Assembly (NCBI RefSeq): GCF_030817495.1
Contig: NZ_JAUSZK010000001.1
Span: 620,001-684,000 of the forward strand
Length of the DNA stretch: 64,000 bases
Origin: Streptomyces sp. V3I7
Lineage (GTDB): Bacteria > Actinomycetota > Actinomycetes > Streptomycetales > Streptomycetaceae
Reading direction: 5' to 3'
The notes beneath the pieces were generated by a model that saw only the letters and a list, made by a program, of their open reading frames with translations, was not told where the DNA came from and made no database searches. Made by a program: the position numbers and the translations under genes. Shown here in pieces: positions 36,727-45,843 of the stretch. The first letter of the stretch is position 1. Each line of letters starts with the position of its first letter.

Positions 36727-37376
36727 GGGCTCGACTTTTCTCGGTATTGAGCTGGAAGCTCCGTCAGAATTCCGTCTTTCTCCGCGTAGAGAATCCCATT
36801 GATCGGGCACTCCCGGAATCCGGCCCGGTCCGGCAGTGCGCGCAGACGCTCGCCGGCTCGTCCCACCCATCCGATCTGATGGGCAGGGACACCGGCGACG
36901 AGGGCGAAATCCGGCACGTCCTTGGTGACGACGGCCCCGGCGGCGACCATCGCCCAGCGGCCGATGCTGACCGGAGCCACACACACTGAGCGCGCGCCGA
37001 GTGACGCGCCCTCAGCGACCCGGACGCCGACCGCCTCCCAGTCACCGGCGCGTTTCAGACGTCCGTCCGCCTCGACGGCGCGAGGACTGCGGTCGTTCGT
37101 GAGGACGACCGCAGGCCCGACGAAGACGCCGTCAGCCAGCTCGGCAGGCTCATACACCAGCGCATGGTTCTGAATCTTGACCCTGTGACCGATCTTCACC
37201 CCAGGTCCCACGTAGACACCCCGGCCCACGACGCAGTCACAGCCGAGTACGGCCTCCTCGCGGATCTGCGCCAGTTCCCACACGGTGGTACCAGGGCCCA
37301 GTACGGCTGACTCGTCGACCTGCGCACCCGGTGCGATCCGCACCTGCGGAAACGCCGCCTTCCCGCTTTGGTTCAT
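36723..37376 (-). CDS. UDP-amino-sugar N-acetyltransferase (WbpD/WlbB type)
   Basis: A 217-residue left-handed beta-helix acetyltransferase: hexapeptide repeats such as VRIAPGAQVDESAVLGPGTT, VVGRGVYVGPGVKIGHRVKI and CVAPVSIGRWAMVAAGAVVT, with the WlbB signature QNHALVYEPAELADGVFVGP and LTNDRSPRA. WbpD/WlbB acetylates the 3-amino group of UDP-GlcNAc3NA using acetyl-CoA. The C-terminal tail (GFRECPINGILYAEKDG) is also family-like. The ATG has no strong site. A 227-bp gap without a gene separates it from the dehydrogenase gene upstream. Confidence 0.85.
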   Translation of the reverse strand: MNQSGKAAFPQVRIAPGAQVDESAVLGPGTTVWELAQIREEAVLGCDCVVGRGVYVGPGVKIGHRVKIQNHALVYEPAELADGVFVGPAVVLTNDRSPRAVEADGRLKRAGDWEAVGVRVAEGASLGARSVCVAPVSIGRWAMVAAGAVVTKDVPDFALVAGVPAHQIGWVGRAGERLRALPDRAGFRECPINGILYAEKDGILTELPAQYREKSSP

Positions 37377-37603
37377 GTGCTGAGCAACGAGCACAGGCCG
37401 CTCCGGGTACGGCTCTCTGATCCCTTGCCAACTCGGCTCGCAGAGTGGCCAGTTGGCCTGACAAGCGAACGAATCCCCTGGTAGATGGGTTCTCGACCAA
37501 GCGAACCGTCTCCACCAGAGGCTTCGCGCCTGTCCACTGGACTTCCTGCATCGGGTGACCGGCTCGCCGAACGGGCTGGTTCCTGGCGCTCGGCAGGTGC
37601 TCG

Positions 37604-38641
37604 TCACGACCGCTGGGTGACCATCGACAGGGCCGGCGTGCGCGGGCGTCGCAGGCTCACGGACACCTTCCTCCGTGCCGAGTCGAGGACCGCCTCCGCC
37701 ACCTCGACCGTCCTCAGCCCCTGATCAAGGGTGATGATGTCCGTTGCCTTGCCCTCCACGGCATCACGGAACCGCTCGTGCTCGACGAGGAGCGGCTCGC
37801 GCTTGGGGATGGCGTAGCGGACCATGTCGCCTTCGGCTACGCCGCGGAAGGCGCGCAGGGCCTCCCATTCGGTGGCCACCGCTGCGTTGGCATGGAAGGT
37901 CAGGTCTGCCGTGAGAGTGTCGGCGACGAGGCAGCCACGCTCGCCGGTCACCGCCGTGTAGCGCTCCTTGTGGGGACTGAGCCAGTTGACGAGATGGCTG
38001 ACCAGGGTGCCGTCGCTGAGGTCGCCGACCACGGAGACCATGTCCTCATGGGGGCGGCCGCTCTTGGACACCGTGCGCGCCGAGACCGAGACGTAGTGGT
38101 GGCCGGTGACCCAACTGGTGAGGTCGATGTCGTGGGTTGCCAGGTCCTTGACGACCCCGACGTCGGCGATGCGGTGTGGGAAGGGTCCCTGGCGGCGCGT
38201 GACGACTTGGAAGACCTCCCCGAGTTCTCCCGCCTCGAGGCGGGAACGCAGGCTCTGCAGTGCCGGGTTGAACCGCTCGATGTGTCCGACACCGGCGACC
38301 AGTCCTGCTCTGCCGAAAGCGTCGACCAGTCGTTGCGCGGCCGTCGCTGAGTGGGCGAGCGGCTTCTCGATCAGCGCGGGCACGCCGTTCTCGGCCAAGA
38401 CCAGACCGACCTCCTCGTGCAACGCCGTGGGACAGGCGACCACCGCGTAGTCGAGTGCAAGCGCGAGCAGCTCAGCCAGGGTGGCGACGACGGGGGTGCT
38501 CCGGCCGGCACCCGTGGAATCGCCTGCCGGGTCCATGACGCCCACCAGCTCGACACCGTCAAGCGACGACAGCACCCGGGCGTGGTTGTGCCCCATGGCT
38601 CCAAGTCCGATGAGCCCGGCCCGCAGGGTACGCCGACTCAC
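37604..38641 (-). CDS. Gfo/Idh/MocA family 3-dehydrogenase (WbpB/WlbA type)
   Basis: A 345-residue NAD-dependent oxidoreductase, GLIGLGAMGHNHARVLSSL at the start (Rossmann) and IEKPLAHSATAAQRLVDAF with the conserved EKP. A His in KDLATHDIDLTSWVTG completes the active-site set. In the WlbA/WbpB family it oxidises C3 of UDP-GlcNAcA so that the partner aminotransferase can add an amino group. The GTG start follows AGAGGAGTACG and overlaps the aminotransferase stop by 4 bp, tying the two steps together. Confidence 0.85.
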   Translation of the reverse strand: MSRRTLRAGLIGLGAMGHNHARVLSSLDGVELVGVMDPAGDSTGAGRSTPVVATLAELLALALDYAVVACPTALHEEVGLVLAENGVPALIEKPLAHSATAAQRLVDAFGRAGLVAGVGHIERFNPALQSLRSRLEAGELGEVFQVVTRRQGPFPHRIADVGVVKDLATHDIDLTSWVTGHHYVSVSARTVSKSGRPHEDMVSVVGDLSDGTLVSHLVNWLSPHKERYTAVTGERGCLVADTLTADLTFHANAAVATEWEALRAFRGVAEGDMVRYAIPKREPLLVEHERFRDAVEGKATDIITLDQGLRTVEVAEAVLDSARRKVSVSLRRPRTPALSMVTQRS

Positions 38642-39735
38642 CGTACTCCTCTGGCATCGCTCACGGCCTGTGCGATCCGCTCCAGCTCGGCCTGCCCCAG
38701 GGTCGGGTGAACCGGGAGGGACAGAACCTCGGCAGCTGCCCGGTCGGTCTCGGGCAGGGACGGCCTGCCCTGGTCCTGATAGGGCCTGAGTCGGTGGATC
38801 GGGGTCGGGTAGTACACCGTGCTGCCGATGCCCTGTCGCGCCAGGTCCTGCTGCACGGAATCCCGAAGACCGCCCGGGACGCGGACCGTGTACTGGTGGT
38901 AGACGTGCCGCGCGCCGTCCGCCTCGTGCGGAACAGACAGCCCCTCGATGCGGGAGTCGAGCACCTTGGCGTTGGCCCTCCGCTGCTCCGTCCAGGCCGG
39001 TAGCTGCTTCAGCTGCTCACGGCCGACGGCCGCCGCGACGTCGGTCATCCGCATGTTGGCCCCGACGATCTCGTTCTCGTACCGCTGCTCCATGCCCTGG
39101 TTCCGCAAAAGCCGAAGTGTGCGGGCGAGGTGCGGATCGCCGGTCGAAACCATGCCGCCCTCGAGAGCGTGCATGTTCTTCGTCGGATAGAAGCTGAAGC
39201 ATCCTGCCTCACCGAAGCTGCCGACGGGGCGTCCGTGCAGCGTGGCTCCGTGCGCCTGGCAGGCGTCCTCCACTACGGCGAGCCCATGGCGTGCGGCAAG
39301 CTCCATCAGCTGATCCATGGGCGCGGGGTGCCCGTACAGATGCACCGGCACGAGGGCGGCGGTGCGCGGACCGATCATCGCTGATGCGGCGAGCGGGTCG
39401 AGGCAGTAGGTGCCGGGCGTGATGTCGGCGAAGACGGGATCGGCGCCTACCAGACGTACTGCGTTGGCGGTCGCCGCGAACGAGAACGAGGGCACCACGA
39501 CCTCGTCTCCCGGTCCGATGCCCAGGGCCATGAGGCTCAGCTGCAGGGCGGAGGTGCCGGCGTTGACCGCTACGCAGGCGCGTCCGGCGACCAACTTGGA
39601 GAACTCGTCTTCGAACGCGGCCACTTCTGGGCCCTGGACGACACGGCCACTACGCAGAACGCGTACGGCCGCAGCGATCTCGGCTTCACCGATCACGGGT
39701 CTGGCCGCCGGGATCGATGGAAGGGAGCGGGTCAT
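38638..39735 (-). CDS. PLP-dependent sugar aminotransferase (WbpE/WlbC type)
   Basis: A 365-residue DegT/DnrJ/EryC1/StrS aminotransferase. Landmarks: GRVVQGPEVAAFEDEFSKLV, NAGTSALQLSLMALGIGPGD, EVVVPSFSFAATANAV, VVEDACQAHGA with the PLP-contacting Asp, and the Schiff-base Lys in FSFYPTKNMHALEGG. It probably transfers an amino group from glutamate to the C3 ketone made by the adjacent dehydrogenase. It is the first gene of a minus-strand operon with coupled starts, leading to the dehydrogenase, acetyltransferase and 2-epimerase. Confidence 0.87.
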   Translation of the reverse strand: MTRSLPSIPAARPVIGEAEIAAAVRVLRSGRVVQGPEVAAFEDEFSKLVAGRACVAVNAGTSALQLSLMALGIGPGDEVVVPSFSFAATANAVRLVGADPVFADITPGTYCLDPLAASAMIGPRTAALVPVHLYGHPAPMDQLMELAARHGLAVVEDACQAHGATLHGRPVGSFGEAGCFSFYPTKNMHALEGGMVSTGDPHLARTLRLLRNQGMEQRYENEIVGANMRMTDVAAAVGREQLKQLPAWTEQRRANAKVLDSRIEGLSVPHEADGARHVYHQYTVRVPGGLRDSVQQDLARQGIGSTVYYPTPIHRLRPYQDQGRPSLPETDRAAAEVLSLPVHPTLGQAELERIAQAVSDARGVR

Positions 39736-40577
39736 TGGACTTCTCCGTTCGGGGGGCGAAAGAGAGTCGACCTACGTTCAACTTCTGCTCACCCCACCTG
39801 GTTTTCCTGCGCGTCACATATCCACCCTTATGGACGATCAGGAGCGATGCGCGTCGCTTAATTCAGGAACGCATCGAGTACGCGCGCCATAATCGGCGCC
39901 ATCATGGTAAGTGCGCGCCTTGGGCGCGGTGCCGATTTTCACCGCCTTTTCGTGATCGTCAATCAAAGATTCGGCGGCCTCACGCAGTGCTTCCCAATGC
40001 GGTTTGAAGGCTTGAGTTGGCGTTCTGTGGTGAGGTCAGACTGCTGCGTGGCGGCGTGCGGGCGGATCGGCGGTAAAGGCCCGTTGGCCGCGGACCAGGG
40101 CCCATAGGGCGTCGAGGCGGCGTCGGGCCGGAGCGAGGACGGCTTGCTTGTGCGTCGTCCCCTCGCTGCGCCGGCGGATCGGATCTCCCCCCGCACGTTC
40201 CGGCAGGATCGCCGAGACGGTGCGGGCGTTCTGCCCGCGGCCCGCATCGATGCTTGCAGGAGATCGCCGGCACGCAGCTCGGGCGCTGCTCGGCCGGCCA
40301 TCCGCGCAGCACCGGGTGCCGGCCGTGGACCTCGTCGCCGGTCACCCGGCGAAACGGCGGCTTCGCGGCAACCGCTCGCCCCGGCATCGCGCGGGCCAGC
40401 GCGGGGCTTGGTGCGGAAGGTGACGTCGTCGCCGATCCTCGCGTCGCCCGGCGGGCCGGATCCGCGAACCAGGGGGGGGAGGTACAACTCCCGGTCGGTC
40501 AACGCCCGCCCCTCATCCCGCCCATGCTCAGTCCACGAGCAGCCCGACCACCCGTCACGCCAATGACAGCTGCAGTA
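39736..40577. mobile_element. 842-bp stretch with transposase remnants
   Basis: No intact gene. On the minus strand, 40036 to about 40180 encodes QAVLAPARRRLDALWALVRG ending in a stop, like the C-terminus of IS110-type transposases. About 40190-40420 encodes, with frame changes, FRTKPRAGPRD, RVTGDEVHGRHPVLRGW and SCVPAISCKHRCG, the IS701-type pattern TKP...VTGDEVYG. The part next to 39736 should hold the promoter of the amino-sugar operon. Confidence 0.5.
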
Positions 40578-41126
40578 CTAATGACGCATCGCCCACAGCC
40601 GGAACAGCCCGCTCACCGCCCTGTCGATCTCCAGGGCACACTCGTACAGCTCCTCACGGGGCCTGCTCCAGGGGTCCGGGATGTCGTCCTCGGCCGGCGG
40701 AACTGGGGCCGCGGCACCGCGGCGGGTGGCAGCCGCTGCCACCACGGCCTCGAATCCGCCCCCACCACCCCCCGCGGCTCCCCCATCCGCGAGCCGCACG
40801 AACTCCTTCAGGGTGAAGCAGTGCCGCATCGCCGCCGGCGCGAGGCGCACGGCCGCCTCGCGGTGCTCGCGCGCGAGCCCGAGGACCAGCGGGGCGCCCG
40901 CCATGAGCTGTGCGGTGAGCGGGCGGGAGACGAATCCGGAGCCGTCACCGCCCAGCTCCTCCAGGACCGCCCGGGTGGTGTCCTCCATACGGAAACGGTG
41001 CCACGCCTCCGTGCCGGCGCTCTCCGGCCGCAGGGCCGAGCCCGGCGGCAGCTTCGCCGCCAGCAGGCGCTCGGCGAGCACCGAGCGGTGCACGTTGCCC
41101 GTGCAGACGAACAGGATCCGAGTCAT
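40578..41126 (-). CDS. Low-molecular-weight protein-tyrosine phosphatase (Wzb-like)
   Basis: A 182-residue phosphatase with the P-loop CTGNVHRS (CX5RS) at residues 8-15 and the general-acid DP motif in DDIPDPWSRP near residue 148. An unusual Gly/Ala-rich insert (GGAAGGGGGGFE) lies before the DP loop. Wzb-type enzymes dephosphorylate the partner BY-kinase and keep polymer export cycling. The ATG overlaps the kinase stop by 4 bp, so both are made together. Confidence 0.9.
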   Translation of the reverse strand: MTRILFVCTGNVHRSVLAERLLAAKLPPGSALRPESAGTEAWHRFRMEDTTRAVLEELGGDGSGFVSRPLTAQLMAGAPLVLGLAREHREAAVRLAPAAMRHCFTLKEFVRLADGGAAGGGGGGFEAVVAAAATRRGAAAPVPPAEDDIPDPWSRPREELYECALEIDRAVSGLFRLWAMRH

Positions 41127-42607
41127 TTCCCGTCCGTGGGACGCGTCACCGCGGAGGCGGCCGTCCCCTCCGGCGTGGCCGACGTACGCGGAGCTGGCAG
41201 CTCGCCGTACTGCCCGTAGGCGCCGTAACGGCCGTAACAGCCGCCCTTGGGAACCGGAGCCATGCTGAACACGGTGCCGAGCACACGAGCGCCCACGCGC
41301 TCCAGCGATTCCGCGGCGGTGCGCACCTGGTCCCGGTTGGTCCTCCCGGCCCGTACGACGAGCAGCGCACCCTGGGAGAAAGAGGCGAGCCCCACGGTGT
41401 CCGCGACCGGCAGCAGCGGCGCGGTGTCGACGATCACGATGTCGTACATGTCCGCGAGCTCGCGCAGCACCTCTTTCATACGCGCCGAGGCGAGCAGTTC
41501 CGCGGGGTTCGGCGGCACAGCACCGCTGGCGAGCACCGAGAGCCCGCCGTCGACCTGCTGCATCACATCCTCAATACGGGCTTGTCCGATGAGCACCGTG
41601 GTCAGGCCCCCGTCCTGGATGAGGCCGAAAGCCGGCGCCACGCACGGGCGACGCAGGTCGCCGTCCACAAGGCAGGTGGAGACGCCGGTCTCGGCGAGGG
41701 AGCGGGCGAGGTTCATCGCGATGCTCGTCTTGCCCTCACCGGGCACCGAGCTCGTCACCACGATGATCCGCGGCGGATCGTCGACCTGCGAGAACTGCAG
41801 GTTGGTGCGCAGCTTGCGGAACGCCTCGGCTCGCTTGGAGTGCCCGTCGGCACTGACCAGCGGCTGCCTTGGGGCGTTCCTGTCGTACGGGATGGTGCCG
41901 AGGCCGGGCAGAGCGAGGAACGCGCCCAGTGCCTCGCTCGTCTTGAACGTGGTGTCGAGCGTCTCGCGGAGGGCGACCAGCCCGGCAGCGAACAGCAGGC
42001 CGCCGACCACACCCGCGGCCAGGTTCGGCAATGGGCGGGGCGATGTAGGAGAGGTCGGGGCGACGGCTTCCTCGGTGACGCCCAGGGAGACGGGGGAGAC
42101 CGGTGGTACAGGCGCGGCATCCTCGGTCTTGTCACGCGCCTCAGGCAGTGTCGAGGGGACCGGCCGCTTGGGGGTCTCCAACTGCTCGACGACCAAACTG
42201 AACCGCTTTGCGACGGCGTTGGCGATGCGCGCCGCGCGCCTGGGCGCGGTGTCCCGGACGGTGATGTCGATGAGCACGGTCTTGAGCGGAACGTCGGCGG
42301 CGATCCGGGACGCCAGCTCCTCCGGGGTGGTGCGCAGCCGCAGCTGTTTCACCACGGGAGCGGTGATCTGGCGGGTCGTCACGATCTCGGCGTACGACTG
42401 CACGCGCGCCTGTGAGAACGTCTGCCCCTCGTTCAGATCGATGGTGTTCTCACCGGTGCGGGTGGCAACGAAGAGCTGCGTCCTCGCCTCGTAGACGGGG
42501 GTGCTCACGCTTGTCACGGCGAGCGCCGCCCCGACCGCGAGAACCAGACAGACCACGACCGTCGGCCATCGCCTGGCAAGAGCCTTCAGGAATCCTTGGA
42601 GATCCAA
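41123..42607 (-). CDS. Polysaccharide co-polymerase/BY-kinase (Wzc-like)
   Basis: A membrane chain-length regulator with an autophosphorylating tyrosine kinase domain, about 494 residues. There is a Wzz domain with TM1 (TVVVCLVLAVGAALAVTS) and TM2 (LAAGVVGGLLFAAGLVAL), and a kinase with Walker A VPGEGKTSIAMNLA, Walker A' CLVDGDLRRP and Walker B YDIVIVDTAPLLPVADT. The C-terminus has a tyrosine cluster (CYGRYGAYGQYGE), the usual phosphorylation region. The start is taken as TTG 42607, preceded by GAGGGG, because homologues begin at LDLQGFLKALARRW. It acts with the overlapping phosphatase. Confidence 0.87.
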   Translation of the reverse strand: MDLQGFLKALARRWPTVVVCLVLAVGAALAVTSVSTPVYEARTQLFVATRTGENTIDLNEGQTFSQARVQSYAEIVTTRQITAPVVKQLRLRTTPEELASRIAADVPLKTVLIDITVRDTAPRRAARIANAVAKRFSLVVEQLETPKRPVPSTLPEARDKTEDAAPVPPVSPVSLGVTEEAVAPTSPTSPRPLPNLAAGVVGGLLFAAGLVALRETLDTTFKTSEALGAFLALPGLGTIPYDRNAPRQPLVSADGHSKRAEAFRKLRTNLQFSQVDDPPRIIVVTSSVPGEGKTSIAMNLARSLAETGVSTCLVDGDLRRPCVAPAFGLIQDGGLTTVLIGQARIEDVMQQVDGGLSVLASGAVPPNPAELLASARMKEVLRELADMYDIVIVDTAPLLPVADTVGLASFSQGALLVVRAGRTNRDQVRTAAESLERVGARVLGTVFSMAPVPKGGCYGRYGAYGQYGELPAPRTSATPEGTAASAVTRPTDGK

Positions 42608-42915
42608 GCTGCTGCACCCCTCACGGGACTGAGGGAACCACCCGAATTGAGGCTTTCTGTTCCCTATGGACGAAGTCGACCATAGGGACTCGGACTCTTC
42701 GGGCGGGGGAGCCACCCCCTGTGCCACCCCCCGGGCGACCCTCGCGACGCACGCCGTGTGAGCCGGGACTAGACCAAACCGATGACTTCTTGCGCCATCA
42801 GGCCAATGTACGTCGTTATGTTCTATTTGATCCATGTATCCAGGTTTTGGTGTCTACACCGAATCACGGCCGCCGCACGACCAGGCCCGGACCCAAGTCG
42901 AGGAGATCGAAGAAG

Positions 42916-43590
42916 ATGACAACATCGCGCAGATGGCGGGCCGCTCTGGCATCGGCGGCATCGACTGCCATTCTCATCGCAGCACCGCTGATCGGGGCGC
43001 AGGCCGCCTCGGCACAGCCGTACCCGCCGTCGACCCCGCCCCTGTCCGTCAGCACCACCACGGTGACAGCCGGGGAGGAGTTGAGCTTCAGCACCACCCC
43101 CGGCGTGTTCGAGCCCGGGTCGCTCGTCACGGCGCTGCTGGAATCAAGGCCGGTTGTGCTCGGCCACTTCCGGGCCCGGGCCGACGGCTCGGTTGCGGGG
43201 ACCGTGACCATCCCGGCGGACACCACTACCGGCTGGCACGTCTTCCGGCTCACCTCGAAGCACCCCCACGTGAGTGTCGGCGTCAGCATCTACGTGCTGG
43301 GCCGCATGACGCCCACCCCCACCCCAAAGCCGCCCCACCACCCGGGCAAGCCCGGGCACCACGACGAGCCAGGGCACGGTGGGCACTACGGACATGACGA
43401 CAGCCGCAACGTTTCCCACGAACTCCCCACAGCCGTCGAGCCGTCGAATTCCCCGCACTCGGACCGGAACGGCAAGGGGCTCGCGGCGACGGGCAGTGAT
43501 AAGGCGCTGGTGATCGGCGGCACGGCTGCCGCCCTGCTCATGGCGGGCGGGGGCACGATGCTGGCCGTACGCCGTGGTCGCCGTACCTGA
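42916..43590 (+). CDS. LAxTG cell-wall-anchored protein (class E sortase substrate)
   Basis: A 224-residue secreted protein. Signal peptide at residues 1-34 (RRWRAALASAASTAILIAAP, cleavage after AASA), an Ig-like beta domain (about 40-130), then a Pro/His/Gly-rich stalk (TPKPPHHPGKPGHHDEPGHG). The sorting signal has LAATG at about residue 190, a hydrophobic helix, and RRGRRT. LAxTG is the motif used by actinobacterial sortase E. The start follows GAGGAGATCGAAGAAG. It lies divergent from the BY-kinase gene, so it may display or bind the glycan. The sortase itself is not in the window. Confidence 0.85.
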   Translation: MTTSRRWRAALASAASTAILIAAPLIGAQAASAQPYPPSTPPLSVSTTTVTAGEELSFSTTPGVFEPGSLVTALLESRPVVLGHFRARADGSVAGTVTIPADTTTGWHVFRLTSKHPHVSVGVSIYVLGRMTPTPTPKPPHHPGKPGHHDEPGHGGHYGHDDSRNVSHELPTAVEPSNSPHSDRNGKGLAATGSDKALVIGGTAAALLMAGGGTMLAVRRGRRT

Positions 43591-44584
43591 AAGATCAGTA
43601 CGACCACGGCGTCCCGGCCCGGGCCAGGACACCGTCCGCTTGCCTGGAACCAGTCGTTCCGGCAACCGGGCGGCGGGCCGCCGCCGCGCACTGGGACACA
43701 CCCTGCCGGCCATCGCGGCACTCCTGGTCACCGGCTCCGTCTGGATCGCGGCCACCGGGCTGCTCACCCGGTCGGAGCCGCTCGCGGCCCGGCGGGACGT
43801 CGAAGCAGTGTCCGGCGATCCGGCCGGCCGAAGCCGTACACACTGGCGGCAGGTCAGCCCCCACCAGGTCGAACGCCTGCGAGTGAAGGTCCTCGAAACC
43901 CTCCCCCACGACCCGGAATCGTTCACTCAGGGCCTGGAGATGGCTGGCGGCACGCTCTACGAGGGCACCGGGCTGTCCGGTCAGTCCTCCGTACGGTCCG
44001 GGGCCCCCGGCAAGCCACCCATGGTGCACACCAGCCTTCCCGCTCCTCTCTTCGGTGAGGGGATCACCCTGGGCCGAACCCTGTGGCAGCTGACCTGGCG
44101 GGACCGAATCGCCATCGAGCGGGACGCGACGACACTGAGGGAGCTGCGCCGCGTCCCCTACCCCGACGAAGGCTGGGGCATCTGCTTCGACCGCGGCAGG
44201 CGGCAGTCGGTGACGAGCGACGGCTCGGCACGACTCACCTTCCGCGATCCGCGCACCCTCGCGAAGACCGGTGAGGTCACCGTGACCGAAGACGGCCGGC
44301 CGGTGACGGGAGTGAACGAGCTGGAGCGGGCCGACCACGCCGTCTACGCCAACGTGCTGCCCACCGAACGCATCGTGCGCATCGACCCCGTCACCGGCGC
44401 GATGACGGCGAGCATCGGCGCCTCGGGCCTCCTGCACGCCGACGAACTCGTCCCCGGCGCCACCCGGAACGGCATCGCGGCCGTCCCCGCAACGGACCAG
44501 TTCCTCCTCACGGGCAAGTTCTGGCCCAAGATGTTCCACGTCGCCCGTGTTCCGGCACAGCCGCCGAGCCGCACCGCCCGCTGA
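43574..44584 (+). CDS. Glutaminyl-peptide cyclotransferase
   Basis: A 336-residue protein whose residues from about 97 on match the plant/bacterial glutamine cyclotransferase beta-propeller (PF05096): LETLPHDPESFTQGLEMAGG, LYEGTGLSGQSSV, LTWRDRIAIE, YPDEGWGICFD, VNELERADHAVYANVLPTER and FLLTGKFWPKMFHV. It turns N-terminal Gln into pyroglutamate. A hydrophobic segment near residue 45-62 suggests a membrane anchor or signal. The GTG start lies inside the end of the LAxTG gene, so the two are probably coupled. The link to the glycan cluster is unclear. Confidence 0.82.
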   Translation: MVAVPERSVRPRRPGPGQDTVRLPGTSRSGNRAAGRRRALGHTLPAIAALLVTGSVWIAATGLLTRSEPLAARRDVEAVSGDPAGRSRTHWRQVSPHQVERLRVKVLETLPHDPESFTQGLEMAGGTLYEGTGLSGQSSVRSGAPGKPPMVHTSLPAPLFGEGITLGRTLWQLTWRDRIAIERDATTLRELRRVPYPDEGWGICFDRGRRQSVTSDGSARLTFRDPRTLAKTGEVTVTEDGRPVTGVNELERADHAVYANVLPTERIVRIDPVTGAMTASIGASGLLHADELVPGATRNGIAAVPATDQFLLTGKFWPKMFHVARVPAQPPSRTAR

Positions 44585-44660
44585 ACCGGACAGTGGGCGG
44601 TGGTGCCTTCCGGCACGAGGTGCTCGCTCCTCGTTGCCCCTGCGCATAAACGGGTCCTGA

Positions 44661-45821
44661 TCACACCGCCCCCGCGCGGGCCACATCCCTGTACAGCCGT
44701 TCGAGTTCTGCGACCTTCAGGGAGCCGCGCTCGGCCTGGCTGATCAGCTTCCGATTGGACAGGCGATCCTTCGCGTTCAGCGGTCCCGCGTGTGAGAGGG
44801 CGTCAGCCAACGAGCCGACCAGTGGATCGGGGAGCAGATTCGCCAGCAGGCCCTCCGCCACCAGTTCTCGGTAGGGCGCGATGTCGGCGAGCAGCAGCCG
44901 GCACCCGGCAGCTGCGGCTTCGAGTACCGATGAGCTCCGCTGGTCGGCCTGGGGAACCGAAATCGCCGCATCGCTTGCGCGCATCAGGCTGAACATCTCG
45001 GCCTGGCCGAGTGGCTGATCGATGACGGCGACCCGGCCGGCCAGATCTCGTGCCCGGGCGCGCAGAAGCGCGAGGTATTCCTGCTGCGCGCGTCTGGCGG
45101 CGGCATGAGCCGGCTGGTGACCCGCCACCAACACGAGGAACAGGTCGGGCCGGACTCGCGCGGCACGGGTGAATGCCGCGAGAATCTCGTGGGTCCGGTA
45201 GACCTCCGACGTGCTGCGGACCGACAGCGCGACCGTGGCTCCGGCCGGAATGCCGTACTTCGCGCGCGTCAACCGGGGATCGGCGTCGTTTCCGGCATCC
45301 AGCAGCGCGTCCGGTACCCCCCAGGAAAGGACCGTGATCCGTGAAGAGAGGACCCGGTATCGGCTCGCGACCAGCTCAGCCACCTCCCGGGAGGTCGGCA
45401 CCACGCGTGCGGCCCGCCGGAGCGCCAGCCGAGCGACCAGCGCCCGGCCGGAATGCCGACCGGCCGCACGCAGTTCGGATCCCCAGGGTGTGATCACGAC
45501 CGGCACTGCCGGGTGGGCCGGCAGCAGAAGGGAGAGCGCCCCGTGCACGCCGAGCGAATGGACGTGGATGACATCCGGCCGCGCCCGGTGTAGCTCGCGC
45601 CGCAGCCAGTGCATGGCGCGCAGCACGCGCAACGGTCGGCACGCTCCGCCGGGAGCGGACGCGGCTCGCCAGCCATCGAAACCCAGACCCGGCTCATGCC
45701 AGCTGCAGACCGTCACCTCATGCCCGAGCGCGGCCAGATCGTCCGCCCAGCGCCGGGTGTGCGCCGACGTGGCCGACGCGAGCAGGACGACGCGCAGCGG
45801 CACGATCGGCGCATCGGACAT
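44661..45821 (-). CDS. Family 4 glycosyltransferase
   Basis: A 386-residue GT-B enzyme. N-terminal VVLLASATSAHTRRWADDLA and RPDVIHVHSLGVHGALSLL, then the donor-binding half with VPQADQRSSSVLEAAAAGC (EX7E region) and LLADIAPYRELV. It transfers a sugar from a nucleotide donor onto a lipid-linked intermediate in the cytoplasm; donor and acceptor are unknown. The ATG 45821 follows CGAAGGCTGGGC; a GTG at 45857 would overlap the C5-epimerase gene end. It is the last gene of the minus-strand run that starts with the flippase/polymerase. Confidence 0.85.
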   Translation of the reverse strand: MSDAPIVPLRVVLLASATSAHTRRWADDLAALGHEVTVCSWHEPGLGFDGWRAASAPGGACRPLRVLRAMHWLRRELHRARPDVIHVHSLGVHGALSLLLPAHPAVPVVITPWGSELRAAGRHSGRALVARLALRRAARVVPTSREVAELVASRYRVLSSRITVLSWGVPDALLDAGNDADPRLTRAKYGIPAGATVALSVRSTSEVYRTHEILAAFTRAARVRPDLFLVLVAGHQPAHAAARRAQQEYLALLRARARDLAGRVAVIDQPLGQAEMFSLMRASDAAISVPQADQRSSSVLEAAAAGCRLLLADIAPYRELVAEGLLANLLPDPLVGSLADALSHAGPLNAKDRLSNRKLISQAERGSLKVAELERLYRDVARAGAV

Positions 45822-45843
45822 GCCCAGCCTTCGCGGGGCCTGG

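Noticed and set aside
39736..40577. An intact transposase gene upstream of the amino-sugar operon
   Set aside because: Recognisable transposase segments occur only in pieces, in different frames and from two families.
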